This document shows, piece by piece, positions 21,923 through 34,208 of a stretch of DNA of 64,000 nt. Position 1 is the stretch's first letter. The number at the start of each line of letters is the position of its first letter. Below the pieces are notes generated by a model. It was not told the DNA's origin. It saw only the letters and a program-made list of their open reading frames with translations, and did not search any database. Position numbers and translations under genes: made by a program. Source of the DNA: Yamagishiella unicocca (lineage: Eukaryota; Chlorophyta; Chlorophyceae; Chlamydomonadales; Volvocaceae); assembly GCA_003116995.1 (NCBI GenBank), contig BDSL01000092.1, positions 124,001 to 188,000 on the forward strand, read 5' to 3'.

Positions 21923-22636
21923 GTCGCAGTCACAGTCGCAAAAACCCACGGTTACCCATCAGACGCCAGCTCAACCTCGTCGCTGAGCCTGAAAAGCCAT
22001 CAAATTCAGGATGAATACCTCGACCTGACCGCCCGCAACAGTTTCTTCTCCTCCGATGCGGCGCTTCCGCCCCTCTCGGTCGCTAAATGTACGGCTCACG
22101 TCGCGCAAACGAGTCTGTTTTGCAACTCTCCCCAGTCATACCGCGACCCCCTAGTCGTACCCCCCGGGGGCACATCGCTAGATCCCGTCCGTCGCGTCCG
22201 CCCGCGACTGACTCGGCACGTGCCTCCGCCCCCGTCAGATGCGTTGGCACCACGTAATGTGTACGGCACTCTTTACTATGCTTATCCTCTCGTTCACGTA
22301 ATAAAGCTCCAAAAGATCGCACGGCCTTGCCTTGCTGTCCACACGCGCCCGCGCCCGCCCCGCCTCCGTCCCGTGCAGGTCCGGTTCGTCCTCCAGCGCG
22401 GAGCTACTTGCTTCCGACCAAAGGGGAGGTGCTCAGCCTGGTTGTTTCCCTCCCCGGAGGGGGGGTAGGGTGCGGACAAAACCCGTGTACTCGAAGTAGG
22501 AGAAGGGAGGGATGAAAAGCGCCCGCCGGAGACACTAGCTGCGCAACACGCGCTGTACGTTGCACGGGGGGTGATAAAAACCGGTTTACGCGACGGGATC
22601 CCGGGGGGGAGGGCCACCGCGGATCAATAACAGAAC

Positions 22637-23953
22637 CTAAGTGGCTAGAGATGGATGACTCGGCGTGGAGGGGGGGACCACCACCGGCAGCGCCTGCAGC
22701 TGCGCCGGCGGGTGCGGCGAGTCCACCCCCCTCGCGCTGGAGTCCAGTCCGGCCGCGTAGCTGATGTCCCGGCTGGTGGCGGTGGCGGTGATGAGCGCCG
22801 CTCCGCGACTGTTGCCCACACCGCCCACGTAATCAGTGGTGGTGCTCCAGCTGCTGCCGTGACCGGACGCGTCCGTGCCAAGATGGGATTGCAGCGCGCT
22901 GCCGCCGCCGTCGTCGCCACCATCGGCGCCTCCGCCGCCGACGGTGCCGCCGTCGGCGCCACCGCTGCCGTCGGCGCCACCGCCGCCGCTGCCGCTGCAC
23001 GGCACTTGCTGGCGCCAGGAGGAAGACGAGGGGGCGGCGGCGGCGCCGCCGGCCACGCCGCCGCCGCTGTTGCTGGCGCTCGCAGCGGCCCTCGCCGCCG
23101 CCACAGCAGCTGCAAATGTGTATCGTTGGCGGTTGGACCTGGTTCCGGAGCCGGGGGTGCTGGTGGGCGCCAAGTAGTGGTGGTGGTGGTCGCCGGCGGC
23201 CAGTCCTCCCTGCATCATGACCTCCTGCCTGAGCCCGCTGAGGCCCCGGCGGCTGGTGCTGTGAGACCCGGCGGCATCGGCAGACCCCCGAGGAGCCGAC
23301 GGCATGAGCAGCAGGTGGCTGACGTCCCCGCCGGCGCCCAACGACTCCAGCATGTGCATGTCACTCGCGTTGCTGCCGTTGGCGCTGGCATAGGCGGCGG
23401 CGAGCCAGCCAGCAGACAGAGCCGAGGCGTCGTCACCGGCGGTGCTGCCGCCGGCGGCGGCTGCGGCGGCGGCTGCGGCCGCCTCCTCATCCTGCTCCTC
23501 TTCGTAGTCACCGGTTGCGGCCTGGATGCCGACGGCGGCCCTGAGGGCCGCGAGCTCCCGGGCCGGCAGCGCAGGGGGCCGCCGCCCGCCAGCAGCCCCC
23601 GCGGGCGCAGAGTGCGGCGGCGGAGGACCCTGGGGCCTGAGCCGTACGGCGCCGTTGCGCGACCCATGGGACGCCGCGGCCTCTCGATGGCCGCCAGCGC
23701 CCCATACCGCCGGGGCGCTGGCAGCCGGAGGCGCCCCTGGAGCCCGCGACACGGCGGCAGTGGTGGTGGTGGCGGCGGTGGTGGTGGTGGTGATGTGGGT
23801 TGGGGGGGTAGCGGCGGCATCGCGGTCCCTCAGCGGCGGCTGCATCGCGCCATTCCGGGCGGTCGGCGCCCACCGCGGGGGGGTCTGGGGCTGCAGCTGC
23901 AGAGGCTGCGGGGAGGGCGGCGCCCCGCCCACCGACCCATGGTCCGGCGCCGT
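22637..23953 (-). other. Gene B: long low-complexity C-terminal tail
   Basis: About 435 residues after the catalytic domain, with Ala, Gly, Ser and acidic runs, a poly-His stretch near [11 protein letters not shown], and an acidic [12 protein letters not shown] segment. It ends in [15 protein letters not shown] and a TAG. Gene A stops about 20 residues after the catalytic domain, so this tail is paralogue-specific. No domain was recognised; it may be a regulatory or scaffold-binding region. Confidence 0.7.
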
Positions 23954-26900
23954 CCACAAGTGCGTGCGCATAAGGCCCTTGCCCTTGACCTGGGGGAGGG
24001 GGGAGGCGACGCGTACACGGCCCGAGGGCGGGGCGGTGTGTGTTTGGGTTCGAGATGGGCGGTCGAGGGAGGGCTCTTCGTGGGAGCCGCGGGCAAACGA
24101 TTCGAGGCCGCATGCCGGGACGCCAGCCGGCTCGGAAGCAAGGGCCCCCCTGCCTTCCCCTCCCCTCCCCTCCCCTCCCCTCCCCTCCCCTCCCCTCCCC
24201 TCCCCTCCCCTCCCCTCCCCTCCCCTCCCCTCCCCTCCCCTCCCCTCCCCTCCCTCCCCTCCCCTCCCTCCCCTCCCCTCCCCTCCCCTCCCCTCCCCTC
24301 CCCTCCCCACCCCCACCTCGATTCCGCCTGTGGGCACCCAGCCCTCCGCCGCCTCCGCGTCCAGCAGCCGCAGCAGCTCGTAGCTCTCCTCGCTGGCGTG
24401 GATGGCTCCAGGGACGCCGCTGCTCTCCATGCGGCTCGCTGAGGGGGGAGGAGGAGCGGGGGCGGGTGGAGGCCGGGGGCGGGAAGGAAGGCGGGAGGGA
24501 GGGAAAGGGGGTCGCTCGGGCGCAGGCGGGTTTGGATCCAAGTCGGATCCAGAGGGGGCCGCGGGATGATGCCACCGGGCGCGCGATGTACAGCGTACAC
24601 GGGGTTCCCACGTGGTACGTGTGTATGTACGACTACATCCCCTGGGGGCAAGGAGGGGCAGCACCCGCAGCCGCACCCGCAGCTGGAGCTCCGTCTCCCC
24701 CGCAGCATCGCCCGAGCTCCTCCTAGCCACCGAGGGCAGGAATGGCCCCCATGAGTAGCCCCCCTAGCAGCCCCCTAGCAGCCCTCAACGCACCCGTGTT
24801 GACGGTGTCTCCGAAGAGGCAGAATCGCGGCATGCGGGTGCCCACAACGCCGCTGACCACGGGGCCGGAGTGGACGCCCACGCGGACCTTGACCGGCTGG
24901 CCGGTGGTGGGCAGACGCACGCACGAGGCGGCACGAAGCATGGCCTGCAGCACGGGGGGGGGGGAGGGGAGGGGGGGGGGGCGGGGAAGACCCGTGGATG
25001 CGAGAAAAACGTTTTAGGATAGACTTTTTGAGGTGCATGCTGGAGAGCTTGGGTGAGGAAAGGACGGAGGTCGGGTGTAAACCTTCGGCGGCTAAGCGAA
25101 ATCGGCTGCGGCAAGACGAAAGGAAGCGAGGACCCCGTGCGACGCAAGAAAGCGTTTCGCGAGGGTTCGAGGGAAACCGGTGGAGGGTTCGAGGGAAACC
25201 GGTGGAGGGGGGGTGGCGGAGAAGGGTTGAGGGGGAAGGGGGGGCGGGGAAGGGTTTGGGGGGGGCGGGGAAGGGTTTGCTTGTCGCCACCGTCGGGGAG
25301 CCTGCAGGCACCGTGCGCCTGCTGCTGTCCTTCCACCTGCCCCCCCTGCCCCCCTGCTGCTGTCCTTCCGGCGGCGGTTGTGTTGGTGTTGTTGGTGCCC
25401 GGATGCGCTGTCGCTCCCACCTTTGCGAAGCTGATCACGTTGGCCGCCTGGTGGGGGTCCACCTCGTGCACCTGCTGCACCGCCGCCATGCCGTCCTCGT
25501 CCTCGCGTATAAGGCCCCCAGCGACCATGTAGCAGTCGCCGATGGTCTCCACCTGCGGCACACGGAGCGGCGGCGGCGGCGGCGGCGGTTACGCCAGCGG
25601 GAGGCGCCGACCAATTAGTGATGGCAGCAGCACCATCACAACGGGTGCGGTAGCTCCGGAACCGCGGCTGGCCAACTATTGCCGTACACAATGCCGGAAG
25701 GCGGGCTGGCCGGCGCAGGTTTGCCGCACCCCCCCTCCGCGCTGTAGCCCCAGGGCCCCGCGCTCCGAAACCCGGTCGACGGGAACCCCAGCCCACCCAC
25801 CCACCCAGCCAACCCCCCCTCCACCCACCTTGTACACGTGGTATTGGTCCAGCATGGCGTCGAAGGCTGTGAAGAGCTGGTGCAGGAAGGTCATCACCAC
25901 CGGGGGGGGCAGCACCTTGCACATGGGAGTGAAGCCTGCGGGGCGGCCATGCAATAGCGCGGCGCGGCGGGAGGGGAGTTTCGGAGCCGAGCACGGCAGA
26001 AGATGGGTTTCGGAGCCGGGCACGGCGGAAAGAGGGGTTTCGGAGCCGAGCACGGCAGAAGAGGGGTTTCGGAGCCGAGCACGGCAGAAGAGGGGCAAGG
26101 TCGGGGGCACTTAACCACCCGCAACACTACTCGCAGCCGGTCCGGCGGTTGGGGCAGCGGCGCCCCCATCTCCCGGCCGGCAGCGGCGGCGCACCTTGGA
26201 TGTCCGCGAAGAGGACCGTCACCTGCAGCCAGAGTGGGGGGGGAGGGGAGGGGAGGGGAGGGAGCGGGTCAGGGGGGCACGACAGATGAGGGGCGCGAAT
26301 CGCTCGGCCCACTGGCAGCCGCCGTCGCTTTCGGCGGTGCGCGGACTGGGGGGTACCAGGGGGAAGTGGGGGGCACTAGGGGGAAGTGGGGGGCACTAGG
26401 GGGAAGTGGGGGGCACTAGGGGGAAGTGGGGGGCACTAGGGGGAAGTGGGGGGCACTAGGGGGAAGTGGGGGGCACTAGGGGGAAGTGGGGGGCACTAGG
26501 GGGAAGTGGGGGGCACTAGGGGGAAGTGGGGGGCACTAGGGGGAAGTGGGGGGCACTAGGGGGAAGTGGGGGGCACTAGGGGGAAGTGGGGGGCACTAGG
26601 GGGAAGTGGGGGGCACTAGGGGGACTAGGGGGAAGTGGGGGGCACTAGGGGCCACCAGCGGCGCAGGCCACCTCCCCTGGACTCCAGTCAGCCGCGCTTC
26701 GCCGTGTCTATCTTGGTGGTGGTGGTGGAGGCAGGGATCCGAGGGACCTCCTACCCTGACCACAATTGCCCACCACCACAGTGACTAATGCACTCGCGAG
26801 CCGGCAGCCGGCAGCTTCCCTCCCCCCCTCCCGGCAGCCGGCAGCTTCCCTCCCCCCCTCCCGGCAGCCGGCAGCTTCCCTCCCCCCCTCCCGGCAGCAG

Positions 26901-28821
26901 CGGCAGTGGCCACCCAGTGGATCAAACGCCAGGCCCTACAGCCGCGGCCCAAGTCGAGTCCGCTCCACCCCGCTGTTCGAGCCCCTGGTTCCCAGCATGA
27001 CTAAGCCAGCAGAAACCCCCACCTGGGGTGCCAGGTGGCCAGGCAGCACCCTAAAACCCTAAAACCGTAAAGTGAATAAACCCCGCCGGCCCTCCTTGCA
27101 ACCCACCCCCTTGGTTTCTCGGCCGTGGACTCGCGGATTTCTTGTATACCCCCACCCACTCACCTTGGGGTGCCACGTGGCCAGGCGGTTGCAGTCGCGG
27201 ATGCGCGGGCGCCACGTCTGCGACTGCGTCGGGCGGCCGTCACGCGCCTCCACCTCCTCCTCCTCGTCCTCCGCCTCCTGCTGCTCACCCCCGCAGTCAT
27301 CCTGCAGCGGCGGCAGCAGCAGAAGCAGCGGCGGCCGTACAGCGGGGGCGGGCGCATGGGGGTCGGTTGGGGCCGTGCTAGTGGCCGTGCTAGTGGCCGC
27401 CACACTTAGCCACGATATGCCGGACGACGACGACGGCAAGCTGGCAGCCACGACCCCCCGGACCCCGGGCTAGGCAGCAACAGCGCCATAGGGGGGGGCG
27501 GCGGTCAGCCGGGCCCCCCCCTCTCCCCCCTCCCCCCTCTCCCCCCTCCCCCCCTCTCTCGTTCCCTTCTCCCCCGCACCTGGGCGCTACCCGCCAGCGA
27601 GCCTGCCTCCTCCGTCACGTACTGCAGCACTGAGGGGGCAGCAGGGGGGCAGCAGCGGGCAGCAGGGGGGCAGCACACCACGATAATAAGCCCGAGGGGG
27701 AGCGGGCAGAGGAGGGGGCAGAAGAGGGTGGGGGCAGAGGAGGGGGCAGAAGAGGGGCCGAGGTAGGCCGGGGAGGCGGAGGCGACGGTTCCGTGTGTTA
27801 CTACCAGCCGCGAAGCCGCGAGACCCCACGGATGACGAAAAACCGGACGGCTCCTCCACCGACAGCCCAAAACCACCCAACCACCACCCAAACCCAGCCC
27901 CTAAAACCCGCAGCCCCACCGTGTCGCGGGAAGATCTGTTCCAGCAGGCGGTGCTCCGTCTCCGAAACCTGCGCCAAGTGTCGCTCCGCCACCACCTTGG
28001 CCGTCACGTCTCGCTGCATCAGCACCACCGCCCGCACCCCGCTGGCAGGGTCCACCACACCCGTAGCAACAACCTCGTGCCAGCACTCGGCCGCCGCCTC
28101 CGCTGCCTCCGCCTCCGCTTCCGCCTCCGCTTCCGCCTCCGCCGCCTCCGCCGCCGCCGTCATCGTCGCCTCCGCCGTCGCCGAGCAAGCTCCATCTCCT
28201 CCGTCCCCACCGTCGCCGTCCCCGTGCCCGTCGGTGTCGGCCAGCGCGGCCAGTTCATCACCGCCCGCACGCTCCACAGCCACCGGCGCAAACGTGCCGC
28301 CGCCTGCGCCCACATCGTCCGCAGCTCCCGCCCCCTGGTCGCCCTGGCCGTCACAGCCGCCGCCGTCGGTGCCCCCGCAGCAGCTGCCGCCCACCGCACC
28401 CCAGCCCACCATGTCGCCATCTGCGCCGCCGCCGCCGCCGGACGCCGTCACCGTTGCCACCGCCGCCGCCGCCGTCACCGCCGCCGCCGCCGCCGGCGCC
28501 GCCGTCGGCGGTGGCCCCACGTCCACCAGCGCCACCGCGTTGGTCGAGTTGCGCACCGGCGGCGGCGGGACGGGGCCCACGCACGGCACCAGGCCCATCT
28601 CGTGCTGCCAGGACTGCTGCTGCCAGGACTGGCTAAACGCGCGGCAGGCGGCGTGCTCGGTGCTGGCGGGGTAACCCTGCGGCGCGTCCCCCGGTGGCGG
28701 CCCCCCCAGGGATACGTACGGCGCAGCGCGGTGATAACGGACATCCGAACACGCCGCCGCGCTCGCGGACGAGCACGCGAAGGCTCCCGAGGGCCGCCCG
28801 GTGGAGGAGCCGCGGGACCGA

Positions 28822-28853
<32 letters not shown>

Positions 28854-29862
28854 CGCCGCCGCCACGGTGCCCGGTGCCGTACGGAGGCTCTGCGCAAACA
28901 CCAACATGCGGGAGCTGCGGGGCACCCCCCCCGCCGAGCTGTTGCCGCCGCCGCCGCCGCCGCCGTACTCAGGCACGGGCACGTGGGGGTGCGGTGGCGG
29001 CGACATGCCGCTGCCGGTGGAGGTCGCCGCCAGCACGGTGCGCGCCGCCGCCACCGCCGCCGGGTGCACGATGCAGGCGCTGTGCGAGCGCGACAGCACG
29101 GCCAGCTCCGAGCCTCCCTGGAGCATCAGGTGGGAGGCGGACGGCGGGCGGGAGGAGTGGTGCTGCTGCTGGTGGTGGTAGTGCTGCTGGTGGAGGCCGC
29201 TGCCGCCGCCGGCACCAGGCTCCACTGCCAGCCCGGGTGCGGCTCGCGGCGCACCGACGGGTGAGGCGGGGCCGGTGCTGGCGCCACCGGGACGCAGCCG
29301 CGCCAGCAGCGGCTGCCAGAACTGCGCCGGGGAGGATGGCGCCTGGTGGGGGGAGGCTGCGGCCCCGCAGGCCGCCTCGTTGTCGTACGCCGGCGCCGGG
29401 ACGCTCTCCTGCAGCGACGAGAGGACCGGCCGCCGCTGGCCCAGAGAGGAGGAGGCGCGGCGCAGCGGCGGGTGGTGCCGGCCGGCAGCAGGGAAGGGGG
29501 TGCAGCCGTCCGGCAGCACCCGGGAGGTGCGCCGGACCTCGGGGGCGCAGCGCCCGCCGCCGCCGCCGCCGCCGCCGGCTGCCTGGTTGGCCGCGCGCTC
29601 GGCTGCCTGGGCGCGGCCGGTGTGCGGGTCGTGCTCGTCCTCCTCGCGGCCCTCCAGCAGCGGAAAGCACCGAAGCGCGTCGCCGTCTGTCAGGCCAAGC
29701 GCCGCCGCCATGTCAGCGTCGCTGTCGCAGGCGTCGCTGGGGGGGTGGCAGCCGCCGCTGCGGTAGCTGCTGCCGGCGAGGCCCGGGTCGAGGCAGCGGA
29801 CGCGCTGGGGGGTGAAGCCGCCGACTGCAGTGCCGCCGCCGCCGCTGCTGTCGGCGCCAGTA

Positions 29863-29897
<35 letters not shown>

Positions 29898-32800
29898 GTT
29901 GTGGTGGTGACCGAAGCTGTTGAAAGCCACCTGCGGGCGCGGCACACAAAACACAACACAACAGAACAACACATGTGGCGGGCTAGCTGGGCGCATAGCG
30001 GCAAGTGGTGAAAAAACGTGTGGGGGCACACAACGTCCCGAAACACGTTTGCGTTCGGTTGACGAACGTCCGGAACCAGCCCACGGCCCCAGGCACGCAA
30101 GCGACCCTGCCCTACCCTGCCCTTCCTGCCCCATACGCTCCTACGGTGGTGGCACCTGGGAGCCCGCGCCTGCCCTCCCCTCTCAGATCTCGTAGTGCTC
30201 CCCCCCCCCCCCCGTGTTGCTCATCCCCCCCCCCCCCCGTGTTGCTCATTCCACCCCCCTCCCCCCCCGTGTTGCTCATTCCACCCCCCTCCCCCACGTG
30301 TTGCTCATTCCACCCCCCTCCCCCACGTGTTGCTCATTCCACCCCCCCCCCCCGTGTTGCTCATTCCACCCCCTCCCCCACGTGTTGCTCATTCCACCCC
30401 CTCCCCCACGTGTTGCTCATTCCACCCCCCTCCCTCCCCCTCCCCCCACGTGTTGCTCATTCCACCCCCCTCCCTCCCCCTCCCCCCACGGGCCCCTCTG
30501 AACCCCCCTCCTCCCCTCCCTCCCCTGTCGTCGCCTCCTTCGTTGCCTCCATAGACCCCTCATCGCAGCTCCCACCTGCCACGTGCTGGTGACCCACGGG
30601 TCCATCGTCGCGGCGGGGCTGTGGAAGTGCGTGTGCTGGCGACCCGGGGCAACCCCCGGGGCAACCCCCTGGCCCTGGCCCATGCTCAGCCGCGTGCGCT
30701 CCAGGGAGCCCCGGGAGAAGTGGAACGACGCTGGACGCTGGCGGCGCGGGCAGCCCAGCGGCGACGTCGGCGCTGCCGCCCCGCCGACCAGCTCCAGACT
30801 GCAGTTGCGGTCTAGTCGCGGAGACAGCACCGCGCTGCGGCCGCCGCCAGACACGGCCGGACCCAGGCTCGCGGCTGAGTCCGCGCTCCGCATCGGCCCG
30901 TCCTCCGGCGGCGGCGGCGGCGGCGCGGCGCCGGCCTTGCCCCGCCCTCGCCGGCCCGACTCGTCCGGCGCGGCGTGCGGTGGGCGGCTGCCGCCGCCGA
31001 GGCCGGAAAACAGGGCGCTGAGCAGCCCGCCCGCCTTCCAGACGGGCGGCCCGCTGGGGCGGCTGCGCTCCAGGGGGGGGCTCTGCGACGATGCTAAGAA
31101 CTGGGTGGCGGCGGGTGCGGAAAGCGCCGGCGGCGGCCCCAAACGGCGCACGTGGCACATCTGGGCGGCGGCTGCAGCGGCGGCGGTCGTCGTCCTGTCC
31201 ACGGCACTGCTTGATCGCGGCGCTATGCTGCTCGCCGCCGGGCAGCAGCCGTCCCCCGCAGCCGCCGCCTCCTCGCCGCCCCAGCCGCTGTTGCAGCCGG
31301 GCCCGGCAGCCGCCAACGTGAGCGCGCTGCTGCTCGCCGTCCGGCCTCCTGCTGCTGCTGACGCTGACGCTGAGGACTGCAGCAGCGCGCGCAGCCCGTT
31401 GCAAGCACCATAGGTGGCGGCAGCAGCAGCTGCAGCAGCTGTAGCAGCAGCAGCAGCAGCAGCAGCTGCAGCAGCAGCTGCAGCAGCAGACGACCTGGAC
31501 ACATCCACAATCCCGGCCGGCTGTCCGTGAGTAGCAGTGGACGCTAGGGGGCCGTCAAATCGTAGCGCCGGGCGGTGACGCGGCCCGCTGCCGCTGCCGC
31601 CGCCGCCGCCGCCGCCGCCGCCGCTGCCGCGGGCGCCTGCTCTCCAGGGGACCGCACTGAGCACCAGCGTCGCGTCCGGCGTGGGGCTGGAGCTGCCCTC
31701 AGTGTCCTGCAGCGCCCCCGATGGCGACCGCAGCTGCAGCAGCTTCGCCCCCGCCTGCGGCATCTGCCGGGGGGGGGGAGCCGGGCGGACAGGCGCTCAT
31801 CAGCACACTCACGGCGCAGGGGGCCGCGGGCTCGGCGCTGCGAACCCAGAGACACCGAATCCCCCGGCCGCAAGCCTGGCGCACGGCACGCGCTTGACCC
31901 CCGCCCATACCGTCCCCCCCCCTACCCCGCTTTTCTAAACGGTTTTTCTCGCATCCACGGGTCTTCCTCGACGTCCCCCATACCCCGCATCTCGGACCAC
32001 GAACTACCCCCCCCCCTCCATTCCACTATGCCCTTCCGCTGTCACCCCGTCCTACGACTAATAGTTCCCATATTTTCACACCCGGTTTTGCGCCTCCACG
32101 CCTAGTGACGCGTACCCAACGCCGTACCCAGAAGGACATATCCGGCGGACCGACTGACTCGCTCTCTTTCAGAGCGCCGCCTGGACTGTCCGTTGCTTTG
32201 GCCCCTGTACCTCCGCTTAACTGCCTCCCATACGTCCTAACACCTTTCGCCGCTCCCCTTCACGCATGCTTCGCGATGACGGACGTTGGTAACCGTTTTC
32301 CGCTCTGGCAAGGTGAGTCACCCGGCCGCGTTAAGAAGTTAGATTTCGTTTGTCTCGTACGCTTGTTTTGCCGCTGTGCGCTTGCGGTTGCGACTCCTGC
32401 TGTCCGGCGCGGTTCAAGCCACACGACGGGAACGGTAGCGTGCCAGTGCCGCTTGGTGACGTACCACATCTCCACGATAACGGTCGGCACCCAGGCTGGG
32501 ACGGAAACGGAGCCGGGATGCACCGCGCCTCGCCTCACCACGTCTCATTCCACCAACCTGTTCCGCCGCCTTACGCTTCACCCGCTACCGCACATCCGTT
32601 TGCGTCCTTCCCTTAAAACGGAAAGGGAACATTAACGGAAAGGAAACATACACAAGTTTCTCGGTAGTCAATACAAAGTGCTCCAGCATGCGCCCATAAG
32701 TATGTGTCCGAAGACCAAACGCCAGCTATTCTATCGTGTCGGGTAACCAGTTTTTACGCCACCCCACATATCCCCCCACCCACCCTCCCCGCCACCTCCG

Positions 32801-34158
32801 ACCCACATCGGCATCCGCCCGACCGGTGTTTGTGGCCCCTCCTGCCCGCGGCCCATGTGCGCCCAGGCGCCCACCTGACCTACGCCCCCCGGCACCCGCT
32901 GCACCTGCTGCCTTCCCCCTCCCTTCTTGACAACCCCCCCCCCCACACACACACTTCCAAACATGGGGCGTGTCCTGTGCGCGCGTCTAGGTGTCCGAAG
33001 GCTATGCACCAGCTACACTACACTTCCCATGTCGAGTTACCGGTTCTTTTATGTAACGTCCCTTCCAAACGTCGTGTTCGATAGTTTCCTCGCCACGCAT
33101 GCCCTTGGGGGTTCTCCCCTCTTCCCCGCCGGGGACACGAAGTTCTCCGCTGTCCCCCCCTGGACAAAACACATACAAGACACCACGCTCACCTGCTCCT
33201 GGGCATCCGCCGGGGGCGGCTGCCAGCTGTCGTACTGTTCGACACCGTCCGCCTTGGTTAGGTCGGCCTGGTTGGTGCCGCCGCCCAGCTTCCGGGGCGG
33301 AGACCCGTGGGTCGCCTCTGCGGAGGGACATCGCGCCGCTGCCGTCACGCTTCTTCCATACGTGCATACGGCCGATTGGATCCCGGCACTACGTCATGAA
33401 GGGCCCAGAGGGCTCAGAGGCGGAGCGATCAGCCTTGGGGACGTTCTGGTAGTCCGTTTCAATATCGACTTCAAGATCAATCTCCGTACGGCACCAGTAC
33501 GGCACCCTGCACAGGTCCCAGCCTCACCTGCGACCCATGTCGATGCCGGCTCCGTGAACCCCCGGTGGTCGGCAGGTGGCGACAGATGCGCGCGCATACG
33601 AACGATGCCTGCGCGGGTAGCACACCAGGTGGCGTGGGATCAGCGTGGCGAACACACCGGCGCTTGCCTTCCATGGTTGCGGCTTAATCAGTCAACGGTC
33701 AACGGTCACGCGCACTGGCAGTCTCGCGCAGTGCCATGGCCTTCCCTGCAACGCTACACCACACACACACAACACACATACACGGTACTTAGGCTTAGTC
33801 GTTGTCGGAGCTTCGCGCCAAGCCTACGCCGCAGCAGCGCGGCGTCGGTTGTTCGGGTCGCTACTGGAGCTCAGCCGCCCGCCACCGTCCTTCTGGCTAT
33901 CGGCGCGCTGCGCGGACGCCGTCTACATAATCGGGATTATCGCTTCTCGTGGACACACTCTGGGCTTCTTTCGGTAACTATTGACGCCTCGCCCTGCCTC
34001 CGGATTCCTTGGTCTCTTCGCGCTTAGTCTCCTTCGCGGCTCAGCACAGCATCTATAAAACACACATACACGGCTCAGCTCAGCATATTTAAAACGCACA
34101 CACACAACACACACACACACAAAAGAAAAACACACGCACACACACACACGCACACACA

Positions 34159-34208
<50 letters not shown>

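Larger units (their letters stand above)
18858..22636. other. Unresolved region between the recombinase remnant and gene B stop
   Basis: No splice-consistent gene could be built. A minus-strand stretch at about 19.65-20.16 kb has mildly hydrophobic frames (LLFFSTSSFAVLLNV; GYGFMGLTGYMHVGVLVDS), but they end in stops and do not connect to gene A. A family 2 repeat sits at about 19565-19650 and a TATA-containing repeat at 20493-20525. The part next to 22636 is the probable 3' UTR of gene B. Confidence 0.4.
23954..26222 (-). other. Gene B: class III nucleotide cyclase catalytic domain
   Basis: In order: [12 protein letters not shown] (metal Asp), [34 protein letters not shown] (guanine-selecting Glu and second metal Asp), [34 protein letters not shown] (guanine-selecting Cys, Asn and Arg), then [12 protein letters not shown]. 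All catalytic positions expected for a homodimeric guanylate cyclase are present, so the product should be active. Confidence 0.9.

Noticed and set aside
22655..24442. 595-codon plus-strand frame
   Set aside because: Antisense to the Ala/Gly-rich tail exon of gene B; GC-rich codon bias opens the complementary frame. The minus strand carries the cyclase domain in continuous splice phase.
27795..29264. 489-codon plus-strand frame
   Set aside because: Antisense to the 2,011-nt exon of gene B and very rich in His/Arg, as expected for the reverse of Ala/Gly/Ser codons.
32780..32905. Candidate extra exon of gene B ([17 protein letters not shown]) on the minus strand
   Set aside because: It has an acceptor-like start but no clear donor, no counterpart in gene A, and the phase-0 junction 33193 to 31763 works without it.
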